Below are positions 1-10,600 of a stretch of 33,002 bases of DNA, one piece after another (within the stretch, counting starts at the first letter, position 1; every line of letters starts with the position of its first letter). Position numbers and translations under genes: made by a program. The DNA is taken from the NCBI GenBank assembly GCA_003086555.1, contig QEFN01000007.1, forward strand, positions 1-33,002. The letters are read 5' to 3'. This DNA is from Sulfolobus sp. SCGC AB-777_G06 (GTDB lineage: Archaea > Thermoproteota > Thermoprotei_A > Sulfolobales > Sulfolobaceae). A model generated the notes under the pieces. That model saw nothing but the letters and a program-made list of their open reading frames with translations. It did not search any database and was not told the DNA's origin.

Positions 1-88
1 GTATTATCATCAACGTTCTATTAATAAAGCACAAACAATTCAAATAATTCATTTTAGATTAACAAAATTGTTGTCCACACTCAATTGA

Positions 89-349
89 ATAGAAATAGAT
101 TATGAAAAGGGTGATAACCAGACAACTCAATTAACAGAGGAAGTTAAGGAATCTCATAACAGTATTACAAAGAAGATAAGTGATAAGAATTCCCTAAATG
201 CAGATGACGTTTTTTACGAGAGACGGTTTATGTCAAAAGAAGATACTGAGAACTGTGCAAAGAAATTTCTCGATCTTATACCTGATGTGAGTCTTAAAAC
301 GTACGAGAAACTGTTAAAAAGATTTTTGGTCTGGAGAAAATTAAAATAA
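89..349 (+). pseudogene. Possible gene remnant without a usable start codon
   Basis: An open frame of about 86 codons follows an in-frame TGA at 86-88 and ends with TAA at 347-349. It has no ATG, GTG or TTG near its 5' end; the only in-frame ATG is at 230, which would leave about 39 residues. The translation is charged and reads like a real protein, ending in a basic stretch (KLLKRFLVWRKLK). I do not recognise a family. The likeliest reading is the decayed 3' part of a gene, but an unusual start (ATA at 89) or a chance open frame cannot be excluded. Confidence 0.3.
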
Positions 350-546
350 CATAAATTCATTCACTTATAGACCTCCTAGTAGAACTAGACGAATAAATGA
401 CGAAGCTGAGAGTAATTAAAGTAGTTTACTTTCATCTAAGTTTGTTATTCTAATAATGCGTAGCATTCTATACTTTTTCATACGCTACGATTAACTAGCC
501 TTAAAATACCCCAATCTTTACGTTAATAAACAGCAGAATTGAAACT

Positions 547-571
547 ATAGTAATCGTAGATAAATTACTAT
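547..571. repeat. Perfect 8-bp inverted repeat, possible operator
   Basis: ATAGTAAT at 547-554 is matched by ATTACTAT at 564-571, with 9 bases between the arms. It lies about 45 bases upstream of the TATA box of the surface-protein gene. The position suits a transcription-factor site, but an A+T-rich hairpin with no function would look the same. Confidence 0.35.
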
Positions 572-612
572 CTTTTATACTTATTTAAAGGTTAACATGA
601 TTTGGTAAAAAC

Positions 613-620
613 TTTATAAA
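613..620 (+). promoter_or_regulatory. TATA box for the surface-protein gene
   Basis: The sequence TTTATAAA lies about 34 bases upstream of the ATG at 651, preceded by an A-rich BRE-like stretch. The spacing predicts a transcription start only a few bases before the ATG, so a leaderless or very short-leader mRNA. No Shine-Dalgarno motif is present, which agrees. Confidence 0.65.
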
Positions 621-650
621 CCTATTCTCGTTACGTGTTTTTGAATTAAA

Positions 651-2975
651 ATGGCGAAAGGCTCAGCTATTGTCTTCGGTGTAGTAGTCGTAATATTATT
701 AATAGCAGCTGCGTTCGGTTTTTATGAATACTCAATAGCTAATAGCAATTTTTCAACTGCTGAATCTTCTCTATCAGCACTTAGTTCTAGTTCAGCAGCT
801 CTCCAAAGCAGTTATAGTCAGTTAGCGCACAACTATTCTGTGTTAGAGCAAATGTACTCATCACTTATGCAGAAAACCGCTACTTCAACTGCTACATCCA
901 CTGTTACATCGACTGTTACAGTGACTCAGACCGTTACAGCAACCTCAACACAAACTGTAACACAGACTTCAGCTACATCAGCACCAATAACTATTTCACC
1001 TTCCGAGGGAGGCGCGTTAGCTGCTGTAATGCAATTCTATGATGGAATAGCTATTGAGAACCCTGCTGATGTATTACCTTTCTTAGCTCCTAACTTTACA
1101 GCTACGATAACTGGAGAACCATTCCCTGGAACTTACAACTATATGAGCTTTAACTCAACATGGTTAGCTGACTTCTTCGGTACTTATGAAACAGTTTACT
1201 TCTACACTACAGCTTTACCTACAATAACTATGTTATCGAACGGAACTTATGAAGTGACTGATGTAGTACAATATTTCGTGGCACCTACCAGCGATCCTAT
1301 TTACCTGCAAGTATTCAATGCTTCTAATACTATAATTGTACAGAACATAGGAGGAAAATTATTAATAACAAAGTTAATTTGGAATGGCAATGAAGTTCCA
1401 CCTTCAACTGTAATAGCTGGATATCCATCGCAGCATGAAATGCAGGCAAACCAGATTCTAGAGGAATACCTATGGGAGGTAAACTCCTTAGGCGCTGAGT
1501 TCCCTGGTAATGTGACAGCTAAGTATTTTGCTCCTAATGCAATATTACAGATTAATGGTGTTCTACCGCCAGCTCTTAAGAACGGCACTTATTCAGGCTT
1601 ATCAAATATTGTAAACTTCTTTAACCAATGGGATAGCAACTTTATTTTCGCCCTTGAGTACCTACAAGACTTAACACCTAGTGGTGTTGCAATCCCACCT
1701 ACAGTTCAAGTTAACTTATCACCTAATGGTAATAATGCAACGTTAACAGTCAATGATACTGTAATATTCGGATTCTTAAATAAAGGCGTACCTGGATTCC
1801 CAGCAATTTATGATATGCATATAAGTGTTACCACTTACTACGTCTATAATTCTACCGCTATGGAATGGCAAATAGAGAAGCAGGTTTGGAACGTACAAGA
1901 GGTTCCAATCCCATCTGATACTGTATACTATCCATTAGGTCCAGCAACATTTAACGTAGTAGCTGAAGACACCGTAACAGTTAATGCAACTCAAGGTGCT
2001 GTATTACAAGCAGGAAACATAATGACTGTAATCCAGCCTGGAACTTATGCATATAATATGAAGCTGAACAAGACTTTTAGTGTTTACAACTTCTCACTAA
2101 TAATATTCAGTATGACTGGGATATATCCCCCCAATGGCACAGATCTAACGCCTTTATATGCATTTGCGTTTGCTATTAACGGTCAAATATCCCCTGTTTG
2201 GAGCTTAGTTACTAACGCAATGATGCCAAGTCCGGCTTACACAATAGTGATGGGAGGTAATACATACTGGACATCATGGACATGGTTCGGAGGTACATTT
2301 AACGGTACCACTTATGTAGGAGGTAGTTACAAGTTCGCTGACCATTGGATATATGGACAAGACGTAATGGCTAACATACAGTTCTTCAAACCAGTAATAT
2401 GGATATTCGAATCCTCACCTACACCAGTAGGGGTAGCCCCAACTCCAGTCTCAATGACACCGTCTCCAGTATTCGGTCTTAATCCAGTAGCAAGCTACAC
2501 TTACGAAGTTAACGCAAAATACGGCGGCGTAATACAAGCTGGTAACATAATTACAGTTATAAAGCCTGGATCTTATGTAATTGCTAATTCCACTGGAACT
2601 CCTATGAACCTAACAACTTACAACTTCTCAGTAATATTCTATCAGCTGAACAACGTACCAAACTACAATGGTGGAACTCCTGTTTTGGCATTCGCTTATG
2701 CAATTAATGGCTACGTAGGTACAAAGGATTACTCAACACAGCAATGGATAACGATAATAATGGCACCGTCTAATGGTGCCAAGATGTACACATGGTTAGC
2801 TAGTGGATATGTGTTCCAAGATCCGATATTATATGGTAATGGAGTGGTAGTAAACTTGACTTTCTTCAGACCCGTGCCATGGATATTAACATTGCCAGTT
2901 TCATCATCTTCATCATCTACAAGTAGTATGAGTTCAATAAGTTCTAGCACCTACTCGTCTACCGTAGGATATTAG
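651..2975 (+). CDS. Large membrane-anchored secreted protein with duplicated domains
   Basis: This 774-residue protein has one hydrophobic segment at about residues 7-27, best read as an N-terminal signal anchor. A short heptad-like stretch (about 50-75) and a Thr/Ser/Val-rich stalk (about 75-112) follow. The rest is extracellular in character, rich in Asn, Thr, Tyr and N-x-S/T glycosylation sequons. Two regions at about 121-250 and 257-427 look like tandem NTF2/SnoaL-type folds. Two further mutually similar blocks, about 433-590 and 611-746, each contain a VLQAGN/VIQAGN motif followed by IxPGxY and end in FF(K/R)PVxWI. The C-terminus is a Ser-rich tail. A cell-surface or S-layer-associated role is an inference; it lacks the C-terminal membrane anchor expected of SlaB. 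It is monocistronic with its own TATA box. Confidence 0.8.
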   Translation: MAKGSAIVFGVVVVILLIAAAFGFYEYSIANSNFSTAESSLSALSSSSAALQSSYSQLAHNYSVLEQMYSSLMQKTATSTATSTVTSTVTVTQTVTATSTQTVTQTSATSAPITISPSEGGALAAVMQFYDGIAIENPADVLPFLAPNFTATITGEPFPGTYNYMSFNSTWLADFFGTYETVYFYTTALPTITMLSNGTYEVTDVVQYFVAPTSDPIYLQVFNASNTIIVQNIGGKLLITKLIWNGNEVPPSTVIAGYPSQHEMQANQILEEYLWEVNSLGAEFPGNVTAKYFAPNAILQINGVLPPALKNGTYSGLSNIVNFFNQWDSNFIFALEYLQDLTPSGVAIPPTVQVNLSPNGNNATLTVNDTVIFGFLNKGVPGFPAIYDMHISVTTYYVYNSTAMEWQIEKQVWNVQEVPIPSDTVYYPLGPATFNVVAEDTVTVNATQGAVLQAGNIMTVIQPGTYAYNMKLNKTFSVYNFSLIIFSMTGIYPPNGTDLTPLYAFAFAINGQISPVWSLVTNAMMPSPAYTIVMGGNTYWTSWTWFGGTFNGTTYVGGSYKFADHWIYGQDVMANIQFFKPVIWIFESSPTPVGVAPTPVSMTPSPVFGLNPVASYTYEVNAKYGGVIQAGNIITVIKPGSYVIANSTGTPMNLTTYNFSVIFYQLNNVPNYNGGTPVLAFAYAINGYVGTKDYSTQQWITIIMAPSNGAKMYTWLASGYVFQDPILYGNGVVVNLTFFRPVPWILTLPVSSSSSSTSSMSSISSSTYSSTVGY

Positions 2976-2994
2976 GGCTAAATTAGATTTGATA

Positions 2995-3009
2995 AGTTTT
3001 TTTCTCTTT
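2995..3009 (+). terminator. T-rich terminator after the surface-protein gene
   Basis: A run of seven T (2997-3003) followed by CTCTTT lies about 20 bases after the stop codon at 2975. Crenarchaeal termination usually occurs at such T-rich stretches without a hairpin. It also separates this transcript from the convergent gene ending at 3014. Confidence 0.5.
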
Positions 3010-3013
3010 AATT

Positions 3014-3400
3014 TTATTTACAAATTTCCTTTGAAATTTTCTCACTTTTTCGCTTTATGACTTTGAACTCCTTATAGTTATGAGCTCTGAGACCACCACT
3101 CATATTTTTAGGTAAGTGAGTTAATTCATGAAGAATCACACCTACTTTTTGTTGACAAGATAGTATATCATATCTCTCGGCTATTACTTCGACTACGTAA
3201 AGGATTTTGGAGTTTAACACAAATCTCCATTGAGAAGGCAACATAAGTACTCTGGCGATAGCATTACTTTTAGAGTTCCAACTTCTGATAAATACTACTT
3301 TGCTTAAGTCTAGACCCAATTTACCTACTTCGTTAACTCTAGTAGCTAGGAGTTCTACGTCTTTAGCAAATTCGTATTGAATTCTTTTGCCCACGGACAA
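3014..3400 (-). CDS. Small HExxH metallopeptidase-like protein (COG4900 type)
   Basis: The 128-residue product has no signal peptide or membrane segment. It contains HELTH at residues 91-95, a classic zinc HExxH motif, with a further His at 107 that could be the third ligand. The layout matches the small archaeal/phage putative metallopeptidases grouped as COG4900. The start is TTG at 3400; an in-frame GTG two codons later (3394) is an alternative. An A+T stretch about 20-28 bases upstream (3418-3428) may be its TATA box, fitting leaderless expression. The substrate is unknown and peptidase activity is not established for the family. It lies on the same strand as the phosphoesterase gene upstream, 47 bases away. 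Confidence 0.7.
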   Translation of the reverse strand: MSVGKRIQYEFAKDVELLATRVNEVGKLGLDLSKVVFIRSWNSKSNAIARVLMLPSQWRFVLNSKILYVVEVIAERYDILSCQQKVGVILHELTHLPKNMSGGLRAHNYKEFKVIKRKSEKISKEICK

Positions 3401-3447
3401 ATAATTTACTTTCCACGTTTAAATGTATAACATTGTTAGAACAAAAG

Positions 3448-4002
3448 TTATAACCTAACGATTTCAACTCTGCCGTTAACGACCTTAACGTATCCTCTGT
3501 CGTTATAAAGATTCCTTACAAGACTTAAAGTCCCACTGTTTACACACTTGAGTTTTCTAAAGTTCACTAGGGCATGAGAATGTCCTAATATAAAATAATC
3601 GGAAAAATTACTCCTGAACATGCGGGCTAAAGTACAGAAACCTAAAGGTGGTAAATAATGATTGACTTTTTTCATTATTTTAGCCAACGAATACTGTGTT
3701 GATTCACTTAAAATTTGATGACCGTGAAAAAACACAAATTTCCTATTACCATTAACGACATCTAAGTATTCTGTATCACCTTCTATTACGTCTTCATCTC
3801 CTTTAATGTACACTACTTCTTCGGCTTTAAGCTCCCTCAAAAAATTTCTGTATTCTACTCCTTCCTTGACTACTATATCACCTAATAAGACTAGCAGTTG
3901 AGGCTTTTCTTTTTCCACTATTTTCTTGACCTCCCTCTCATCACAATAAGGGTAATGAACGTCAGAGAGTACCAAGATTTTCCCGTTTACTAATTTTATC
4001 AT
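3448..4002 (-). CDS. YfcE/MJ0936-type metallophosphoesterase
   Basis: The 184-residue protein has the calcineurin-like metallophosphoesterase motifs in order: D14-x-H16, GD at 41-42, a GDED segment at 68-71, HGH at 93-95 and GHSH at 140-143. Size and spacing match the compact YfcE/MJ0936 group of divalent-metal phosphodiesterases. The third motif is normally GN(C/H)D; here the metal-ligand Asn is Asp, which could still coordinate metal but is unusual. The ATG start at 4002 is supported by an A+T-rich TATA candidate at about 4023-4033 on this strand. It diverges from thiI with 55 bases between starts. The natural substrate cannot be read from the sequence. Confidence 0.85.
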   Translation of the reverse strand: MIKLVNGKILVLSDVHYPYCDEREVKKIVEKEKPQLLVLLGDIVVKEGVEYRNFLRELKAEEVVYIKGDEDVIEGDTEYLDVVNGNRKFVFFHGHQILSESTQYSLAKIMKKVNHYLPPLGFCTLARMFRSNFSDYFILGHSHALVNFRKLKCVNSGTLSLVRNLYNDRGYVKVVNGRVEIVRL

Positions 4003-4057
4003 TAATTAAAGATGACTTTATGGGAATAAAAATCGAGGAAGAAATGTAGTATATATC

Positions 4058-5167
4058 ATGACATTCGTAGTCATAAGACCTTCAGGAGAACTCATGATTA
4101 AGTCAAGCTATGTGAGGAAATATTTCCTTAGAAAATTAATTGCTAATGTTTCTTCTGTCATCACTGTAAAAAACTGGAAGGCTGATCAGGGTTACGTTAT
4201 TATAGAAGGGGAAGGAGATATAAACAAACTATCTCATGTTTTTGGCATATCCTATTACTATACTGCCGATGAGGTTAACTTTTCTAACGTTCAAGAATTA
4301 GCTGTAGTGGCGCGTGAGAAGTTTAAAGAAATAGTTAAAGGTAAAAAGTTCGCGGTAAGGGTGAGAAGAAACGGTAAACATAACTTTACTAGTTTAGATG
4401 TAGCCAAGGAAGTTGGAAAGGAGTTATTACCGTTTAGTTCTGGCGTTGATCTTAACAATCCAGAAGTAGTTGTTAGAATAGACATCCTACAAAATAAGGC
4501 TTATCTTTATTCAAATGAGCGAGAAGGCCCTAGAGGTTTTCCAGTGGGTAGTACAGGAAAAACTATAGTGTTATTCAGTGGAGGAATTGACTCACCAGTA
4601 GCAACATGGATGATGATGAAGAGGGGTGCTAAGCCTTTGTTATTAAACGTGATATTAGGAGGAGATATACAAAAGAAGATTATAATAGAGGAAGTGAAAG
4701 TTTTGAGAGAATGGAGCGGTGGAGAAAAAATAAAAGTGTATTTTGTTGACGGAATAAAACTGTCAATTTATTTAGCAAACGTAAACAAGTTCATAAGAGT
4801 TATCATGCTAAAGAGACTAATGTATAAACTGGCTGATGAACTTGGAAAGAAATCGGGAGCTTACTCCATTACAACCGGAGAATCTCTATCCCAAGTCTCA
4901 TCTCAGACTATGAAAAACCTCTTTGTAAGTGAGTTTGGCATTAATAGGCCTGTATTTAGACCTTTAATAGGTATGGATAAAGAGGAGATCGTAGAGATAG
5001 CTAGGAAAATCGGTACTTTTGAACTTTCCTCAAAAATGCCTGAATATTGTATAATATCATCTAAGAACACAGTAAGAGCTAGACTGGGAGAAGTACTAGA
5101 AGGAGAGAATAAACTAAACATAGATATAAGAGCAGTACTGAACCAAGCAGAAGTAGTTGAGATCTAG
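4058..5167 (+). CDS. thiI: tRNA 4-thiouridine synthetase ThiI
   Basis: The 369-residue product has a ferredoxin-like/THUMP RNA-binding region (about residues 1-165) followed by a PP-loop ATP-pyrophosphatase domain with SGGIDS at 174-179. ThiI adenylates U8 of tRNA and transfers sulfur to make 4-thiouridine. The MPEYC motif near residue 331 supplies the conserved Cys of the catalytic domain. The C-terminal rhodanese domain of enterobacterial ThiI is absent, as in archaeal members generally, so sulfur must reach the protein by another route. The ATG at 4058 precedes a typical N-terminus. A weak TATA-like CTTTATGG lies near 4015. The gene is convergent with the inositol-phosphate synthase gene. 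Confidence 0.92.
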   Translation: MTFVVIRPSGELMIKSSYVRKYFLRKLIANVSSVITVKNWKADQGYVIIEGEGDINKLSHVFGISYYYTADEVNFSNVQELAVVAREKFKEIVKGKKFAVRVRRNGKHNFTSLDVAKEVGKELLPFSSGVDLNNPEVVVRIDILQNKAYLYSNEREGPRGFPVGSTGKTIVLFSGGIDSPVATWMMMKRGAKPLLLNVILGGDIQKKIIIEEVKVLREWSGGEKIKVYFVDGIKLSIYLANVNKFIRVIMLKRLMYKLADELGKKSGAYSITTGESLSQVSSQTMKNLFVSEFGINRPVFRPLIGMDKEEIVEIARKIGTFELSSKMPEYCIISSKNTVRARLGEVLEGENKLNIDIRAVLNQAEVVEI

Positions 5168-5205
5168 ACGGTTAGGAAAATACTATCAGTACTCATACGA
5201 TTATA

Positions 5206-6261
5206 TCACCTATCAAGCCGGGGTTCTGTCATCACTTTACTCAAATAATCCAACATTAATCTCCTTGACTCTTCCGTACTATCATATATAACTGGAGGTT
5301 TTTTAAAGTAATATCCACATATCTCTGGGATAGCCCCTCCTATCCCTTTATCTTTTAATACTTTCGCTATCCTTATCAAGTCTATCAAAGGGGTTACAGC
5401 GTTAAAAGAATCATAAGACTTAAAAGATATGTCAACCCTTACGGGTATACCTATGGAGTACTCCCCCTCTATAACCATATAACTCACTCTTCTATCTCCT
5501 AGAAACTCAACGTAGTCTGACGTCCCTGCAACAACGGTCGCACCGTTCGAGTGCTTAGATATATATTCACTTTTTATTCCCTTCTTCAGATCCTTTCTCC
5601 ATTCCTCAAGTGTGACTAGCGTCTCGGTAGTTCCTGAAATATCTATCTGATAAGTTCTTGTGACCCTTACACCTTTGCTTTTAAGGAATTCAATAATTCC
5701 AGTGTGTAAAGCTGTCCCACCTATTTGGCTTAATAGGTCATCTCCTAGCAAAGGAATATGTAAATCCTTAAACTTTCTATCTAAGCTCTCAACTATCGAA
5801 GACGGAGTAGCGTTTATAAACGCTGAGGAAGCCATTAACGACTGTTGTGCATAATATTCGCTAGCCTTCTGTGCTCCAGTTGGCAACAAGTTCACTACTA
5901 CATCTACTTTCTCCTTCTTTAACTCTTCTGAGACGTTTACTGGGGGAAGCTCCGACTCTTCTATTATCCTCTCAAGTACTCCTTCCTTACCGTCTAACGT
6001 CTCTCCCCTTACAACAATTATGTCGCTCGTTACCTCTACTTGTTTAGGCACTACATTCGGCTTTTCGAAAATAGCTTGCGACAGTCTTTTCCCTACTTTT
6101 CTCTTGTCTATATCAAAAGCCTTAACAACCTCGATATCTTCTGGTTTATAAGGAAGTGAGGTAAGAACACCGTATATAGGTTTGCCTTGTTTAACCCATT
6201 CGAGCGACTGTAGTAAAGCACTCGCTACATTACCTATACCTACAAGGGCTACTCTTATCAA
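5206..6261 (-). CDS. ino1: myo-Inositol-1-phosphate synthase
   Basis: The 351-residue product belongs to the INO1/MIPS family, which converts glucose-6-phosphate to inositol-1-phosphate using NAD. An N-terminal Rossmann motif (GIGNVAS, residues 8-14) and later segments such as [10 protein letters not shown] and [11 protein letters not shown] match archaeal members. Inositol phosphate is the head-group precursor of archaetidylinositol-type lipids. The start is TTG at 6259-6261, overlapping the nuoN stop as TTGA, so translation is probably coupled to the complex I operon, where it is the last gene. That placement is odd for a lipid-precursor enzyme. The length is close to usual for bacterial and archaeal members. 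Confidence 0.9.
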   Translation of the reverse strand: MIRVALVGIGNVASALLQSLEWVKQGKPIYGVLTSLPYKPEDIEVVKAFDIDKRKVGKRLSQAIFEKPNVVPKQVEVTSDIIVVRGETLDGKEGVLERIIEESELPPVNVSEELKKEKVDVVVNLLPTGAQKASEYYAQQSLMASSAFINATPSSIVESLDRKFKDLHIPLLGDDLLSQIGGTALHTGIIEFLKSKGVRVTRTYQIDISGTTETLVTLEEWRKDLKKGIKSEYISKHSNGATVVAGTSDYVEFLGDRRVSYMVIEGEYSIGIPVRVDISFKSYDSFNAVTPLIDLIRIAKVLKDKGIGGAIPEICGYYFKKPPVIYDSTEESRRLMLDYLSKVMTEPRLDR

Positions 6262-7652
6262 ATTAACACCCCAAAAATCAATGGGGCTATTAATCCCACT
6301 ATAATACTTAAGATTGACGCCACTAATGCCGAACTTCTCTCAGGAGAACTGACTCGTTGAAAATTACCCTCTCTAAACATCTCCCTTATTGGCGGTATAT
6401 AGTAACCTGCAGCTATTGCACTGTTCAAGAAACCAATTAGAGTGAGCCAGGGCTGAGAGAAAGAAGATTCCAACACGAAAAGCTTAGCCCAAAAACCTAT
6501 AATAGGTGGTAAACCTAGTAAGCTCAGTAGCAATACTGACACTGCAAAGGCTAATGCCTTATCTACAGCTGCAATTCCTCTGAACCCCTCATAGCTACTA
6601 GTTCCACTAATTTTTTCCACATGTGAAAGAGCTAGGAATAGACCTGATTGAGCTATAGAATACGCTAATAAATATATCATCAATCCCGCTAATCCCACAC
6701 TCTCATCGTACGGGAACATGGCTATCGGGATTAGCATAAAGCCTACTTGGGTTATACTGCTGTAAGATAACATAGCAGCAAAATCCCTTCTCGAAAAGGC
6801 TGCAACGTTTCCAAAAACCAAGCTTGCTACCGCAATAATAGTAAACATCGCAAAAACGGTTAAAGATACTGGGTAATTCATGGGCTGTATGTAATATAGA
6901 ATGACCACTAGAGGAGCTATACCAACGATCTTACCCACACTAGAGACGAAAGCCACTGAAACTCTATCAGCCATTGAGTAAACGTCAGGTAACCATCCTT
7001 GGAACGGGAATGCCCCTATCTTGAATAGAAAAGCTACTGAGAAGAACAATATACCTAAGATCACCAGTGTCGAATAAGACATTGACGCATCTAAAGACAA
7101 GTTATTTATCCCTAGCACATAAAACGCTAGACCCACTATCATGAGCGAGCTTGAGAGCAAACCCATTACAAGATATTTAACTCCAGCTTCAGTAGAGTTG
7201 TAGTCCTTCTTAAGCATAGCTATCACGTAAGTTGCTGCCGATGCTATACCCCAAGAAGCAAATATCGTCAATACGTTGTACGCAAAGGCTAAATAAACTA
7301 CTCCAAGGTTTGTTAATGTAACCAGAGATAGGAATGAGCTTCTATTATCCCAATCCTTTAGTTCTGTAACTCCTCCAGCTATCACTATTAATGATGCAAG
7401 TATAGAGGCTATAACTATGAAGTAGCCAAAAGGAGTCAAGTATACTGAGTAAGAGAACAGAGAATAATCATAGTACTTTAACAAGAAAAATGCTAAGAAT
7501 ACGAAAAGAGAGACTAGTAAGGTAACAAAAGTAAGGTAGACTGACCGTAAGAACCCCTTTTCCTCTCCGTTATCAAGGAATAAGACTACAATAGATGATG
7601 ATACCATAATTAATGAAGGAATAACTAAAGGTAGGTAGAGAGAGAATTGCAT
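6258..7652 (-). CDS. nuoN: Complex I subunit N (antiporter-like membrane subunit)
   Basis: The 464-residue hydrophobic protein has about 14 membrane segments and the proton-channel signature [14 protein letters not shown], which carries the conserved Lys of antiporter-like subunits. It forms part of the membrane arm of respiratory complex I and couples quinone reduction to proton transfer. It starts at ATG 7652, four bases after the stop of the fused nuoM-nuoL frame, with a GGGGGTG stretch just upstream. Its stop overlaps the start of ino1 by four bases. The length is normal for NuoN. Confidence 0.93.
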   Translation of the reverse strand: MQFSLYLPLVIPSLIMVSSSIVVLFLDNGEEKGFLRSVYLTFVTLLVSLFVFLAFFLLKYYDYSLFSYSVYLTPFGYFIVIASILASLIVIAGGVTELKDWDNRSSFLSLVTLTNLGVVYLAFAYNVLTIFASWGIASAATYVIAMLKKDYNSTEAGVKYLVMGLLSSSLMIVGLAFYVLGINNLSLDASMSYSTLVILGILFFSVAFLFKIGAFPFQGWLPDVYSMADRVSVAFVSSVGKIVGIAPLVVILYYIQPMNYPVSLTVFAMFTIIAVASLVFGNVAAFSRRDFAAMLSYSSITQVGFMLIPIAMFPYDESVGLAGLMIYLLAYSIAQSGLFLALSHVEKISGTSSYEGFRGIAAVDKALAFAVSVLLLSLLGLPPIIGFWAKLFVLESSFSQPWLTLIGFLNSAIAAGYYIPPIREMFREGNFQRVSSPERSSALVASILSIIVGLIAPLIFGVLI

Positions 7653-7656
7653 CTAT

Positions 7657-10600
7657 TTACACCCCCATTATGATTATTAAGATAAAGATTAGGACTACAA
7701 ACCCACCTAAGTAAAGTAAAATATAATCCCTCAAGACTCCAGTGTCTGTAACCTTGACCAAACTCGTTCCCACATTTATTATCCCTTGAGGTAATTTGAC
7801 GTTTAGACCCATATCAATTACACCGTGTTCAAAGTCATTGTAAAGACCTTGGGCGAACTTGAAGCTAGCAATCCCCAATAAATCGAGGATCGGATTTACA
7901 TACCAGCCATAGTAAAGGAAGTTTGTCAAAGGTTGAAGAGGAGTCTTACCCATATCTATTCCGTTAAGATACAGACCTAAGGATAACAACAAACCGACTA
8001 AAGCCCCTATTAATGATATCAAGTCCAAAGAGGTGTAACTAGCGGAAAGACCCAGTGATACTAAGTAAGGTTGGATAGATACGATAAACAATAAGCCCAA
8101 AATAATTGAAGCTATAACTGTGAAAGCCGGGGCAACAACCATTAGAGGGTGAATATGACCTTCTTCGTGGACTTCCTCGCCATTTTTCCAAATGAATGTT
8201 TTCACTATATATCTAATTATGTAAACTCCGCCTAGTAATTCCACGATCGCATAAAGAGTTAGTAAACCGGCGTCTGATACCAAGTTTCCTATAAGGTTAT
8301 GAGCCCAGAAACCTATCAAAGGCGGAACGCTAGCGAGGTTTAGAGCGGCTATCAACTGAAGTATGAAGACCGAAGGTATTTTCTTGTAAAGTGTTCTGAA
8401 GACCCCTACGTATCTGTTTTCAGTGTAATGAATCACACTTCCAGCATTCATGAATAGCGATGCCTTGTATAAGCCGTGGGCTATCATTTGTATTAAACCA
8501 ACTATAATTCCCGAGCTTAGGAATACTAAATTGCCAGTGGCTGAAGCAAGTAATGCCCCAACCGATGAAGAGAGTATCATAAGTGATATTTGGTCTGCTG
8601 TCGAATAGGCAAGAATTATTTTTTGTTCGTTTGCTGCCAAAGCACCAGTACTGGTATAAATTGCAGTAAACATGGTTATTCCTATCATAACGCTCATCAG
8701 TATAGTGGTTTGCGGATCAGGGTATAGGAGATAAGGATACATCAAGAACGTAAGAATAGCTCCTAAGTTTACCATAGTGGCAGCGTGTATTAAAGCACTG
8801 ACGGGCGTAGGACCTGTCATTGCTGTTAAAAGCCACTGTGTTAACGGGAACTGAGCACTCTTCCCCAGTCCGCCTAGTAGTATCAAGAATAGTATAACCC
8901 ACCCGTATGGTAAGAAATACACCGTATGTATAGCTGTAAACAGCCCTTGATATAATAAGGTAACTCCTGAGTATTGAGTACCGCTTGTGAGTAATAGTAA
9001 GTACCCAAGCCCAACAATTAAACCTACGTCTGCTAATCTCGTAAATATCATAGCCCTTATACCACTTGTGGTTGGTCTCGACAAGTATTCTATTCCGAGT
9101 ACTTTTCTTCCGAAGTCACCTACCACGTTCCTATCATTATCGTCGAGCCAGTAACTTATTAGTCCGTAGGATGCTAAACTTGTTCCTTCCCAACCTGCTA
9201 AAAATAGTAACACGTTATCTGCGAATACAACGGTCAGCATAGAAGATACGAAGAACCCGAAGAACCCCCAATATCTTCTTAGCACGTTATCTTCCTTCAT
9301 GTACCCTATACTGTACAAAGATATGAAGAAAGCTAAACCCGATACAAAGACTCCTATAATACTCTGAATTAAGGAGGAACTATAGACTAAGTAACCGAAT
9401 AGAGTGAACGCTTGTGTCTGACTGAACAACGGATTACCAAGGGAGGACACCAGATTCTCGACTGACAAAACTAGGGAAATACCTATGAGAATAGTTACCA
9501 CAACACCTCTTACATCCTGATTAACACCCCTAGGTAGTAAAAGAGCTATAAGGGAGCCTAAAGCAGGTAGAATTGTAATCAGGAATAGAGAAATATCGGA
9601 ACCTTGTAGCGTTTGTACGAAGTTCATGAAAGAGTTAACTAATAACTGAGGGAAGAAAAAGAACAATATACTGACTACAGCTATTAACGTCATCGGAACC
9701 GTGTATTCGTATGCTTTATCTAAGTCTTTCTTAACCTCCTTAACGCCCCCATATACTTTTTTGAATAAATAAGTACCGTAGGCTGAAGACACTCCTATTG
9801 CTATCATCAGCAATGCGACAAGTAATATTAGCCAACCTAAGCCTATGATCCCTGATAACTGACCTACAGCAAGTAATAGCAAAACTTCGCTTATCAGTCC
9901 AATAGAAGGAGGTAGACCTAGAATATTCAAAAGACCTATAAAGGCTAATGTTGAATGGAGAGGTGATACGAGATATAATCCTCCCAGTTTTTCTATATCT
10001 CTCTCTTCTAGTTCTGTTATTGATGCACCTGCACTCATGAAAAGTAAAGCCTTACCAAAACCATGAGATACGTAAATTAATACTGACGCTAATACTCCTA
10101 GCGGGAGGACTTGTAAAGTTGAGTTAATCCCTAAAAAGAAGGAGACTGAAGCACCCAATAGCATATAACCCATCTGTGAAACACTAGAGTAAGCTAAGAA
10201 CCTCTTAAAGTCCCTTTGAGCTAAAGCATTAAGACCTCCGTAAATCATCGTTATAATAGCCCATCCAATGAAGATGGGAGCTAGGTAGTAAAACGAAGGA
10301 AATAGGTAGTAATATAATATTACAACGTAAATACCTAAACCTACCATATTAGGGCTTAGCAGTATCGATATGGGAGTAGGAGCCTCACCGTGCGCATAAG
10401 GTAACCAAATGTTGAAACCGGCAATTGCACCCTTTATTAGCATTCCAATTATACCTATAAAGAAAATTAACTCGGCGTAAGAGATAGTTGAGTAATCATA
10501 AGGAACTCCGTAAGATGAATAAATGTCCATTTTACCGGAGGTCAAGCCCAGAATAACTATAGAGGTCAAAGTCAAGATTGTCCCTACGTGAGTCCATATG

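Larger units (their letters stand above)
350..650. other. Non-coding stretch upstream of the surface-protein gene
   Basis: No convincing open frame is visible on either strand. The stretch is A+T rich and holds a weak 6-bp inverted repeat (459-464 with 484-489), a perfect 8-bp inverted repeat (547-554 with 564-571) and a TATA box (613-620) for the gene at 651. It probably acts as the extended control region of that gene. Confidence 0.5.

Noticed and set aside
459..489. Inverted repeat CGTAGC / GCTACG with a 19-base loop
   Set aside because: Only six bases per arm with a long loop; expected by chance and no promoter or gene end nearby.
8717..8902. Short open frame inside nuoM-nuoL, and similar short frames antisense to other genes
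   Set aside because: They overlap strongly supported genes, show no family features and have no ribosome-binding or promoter signals.
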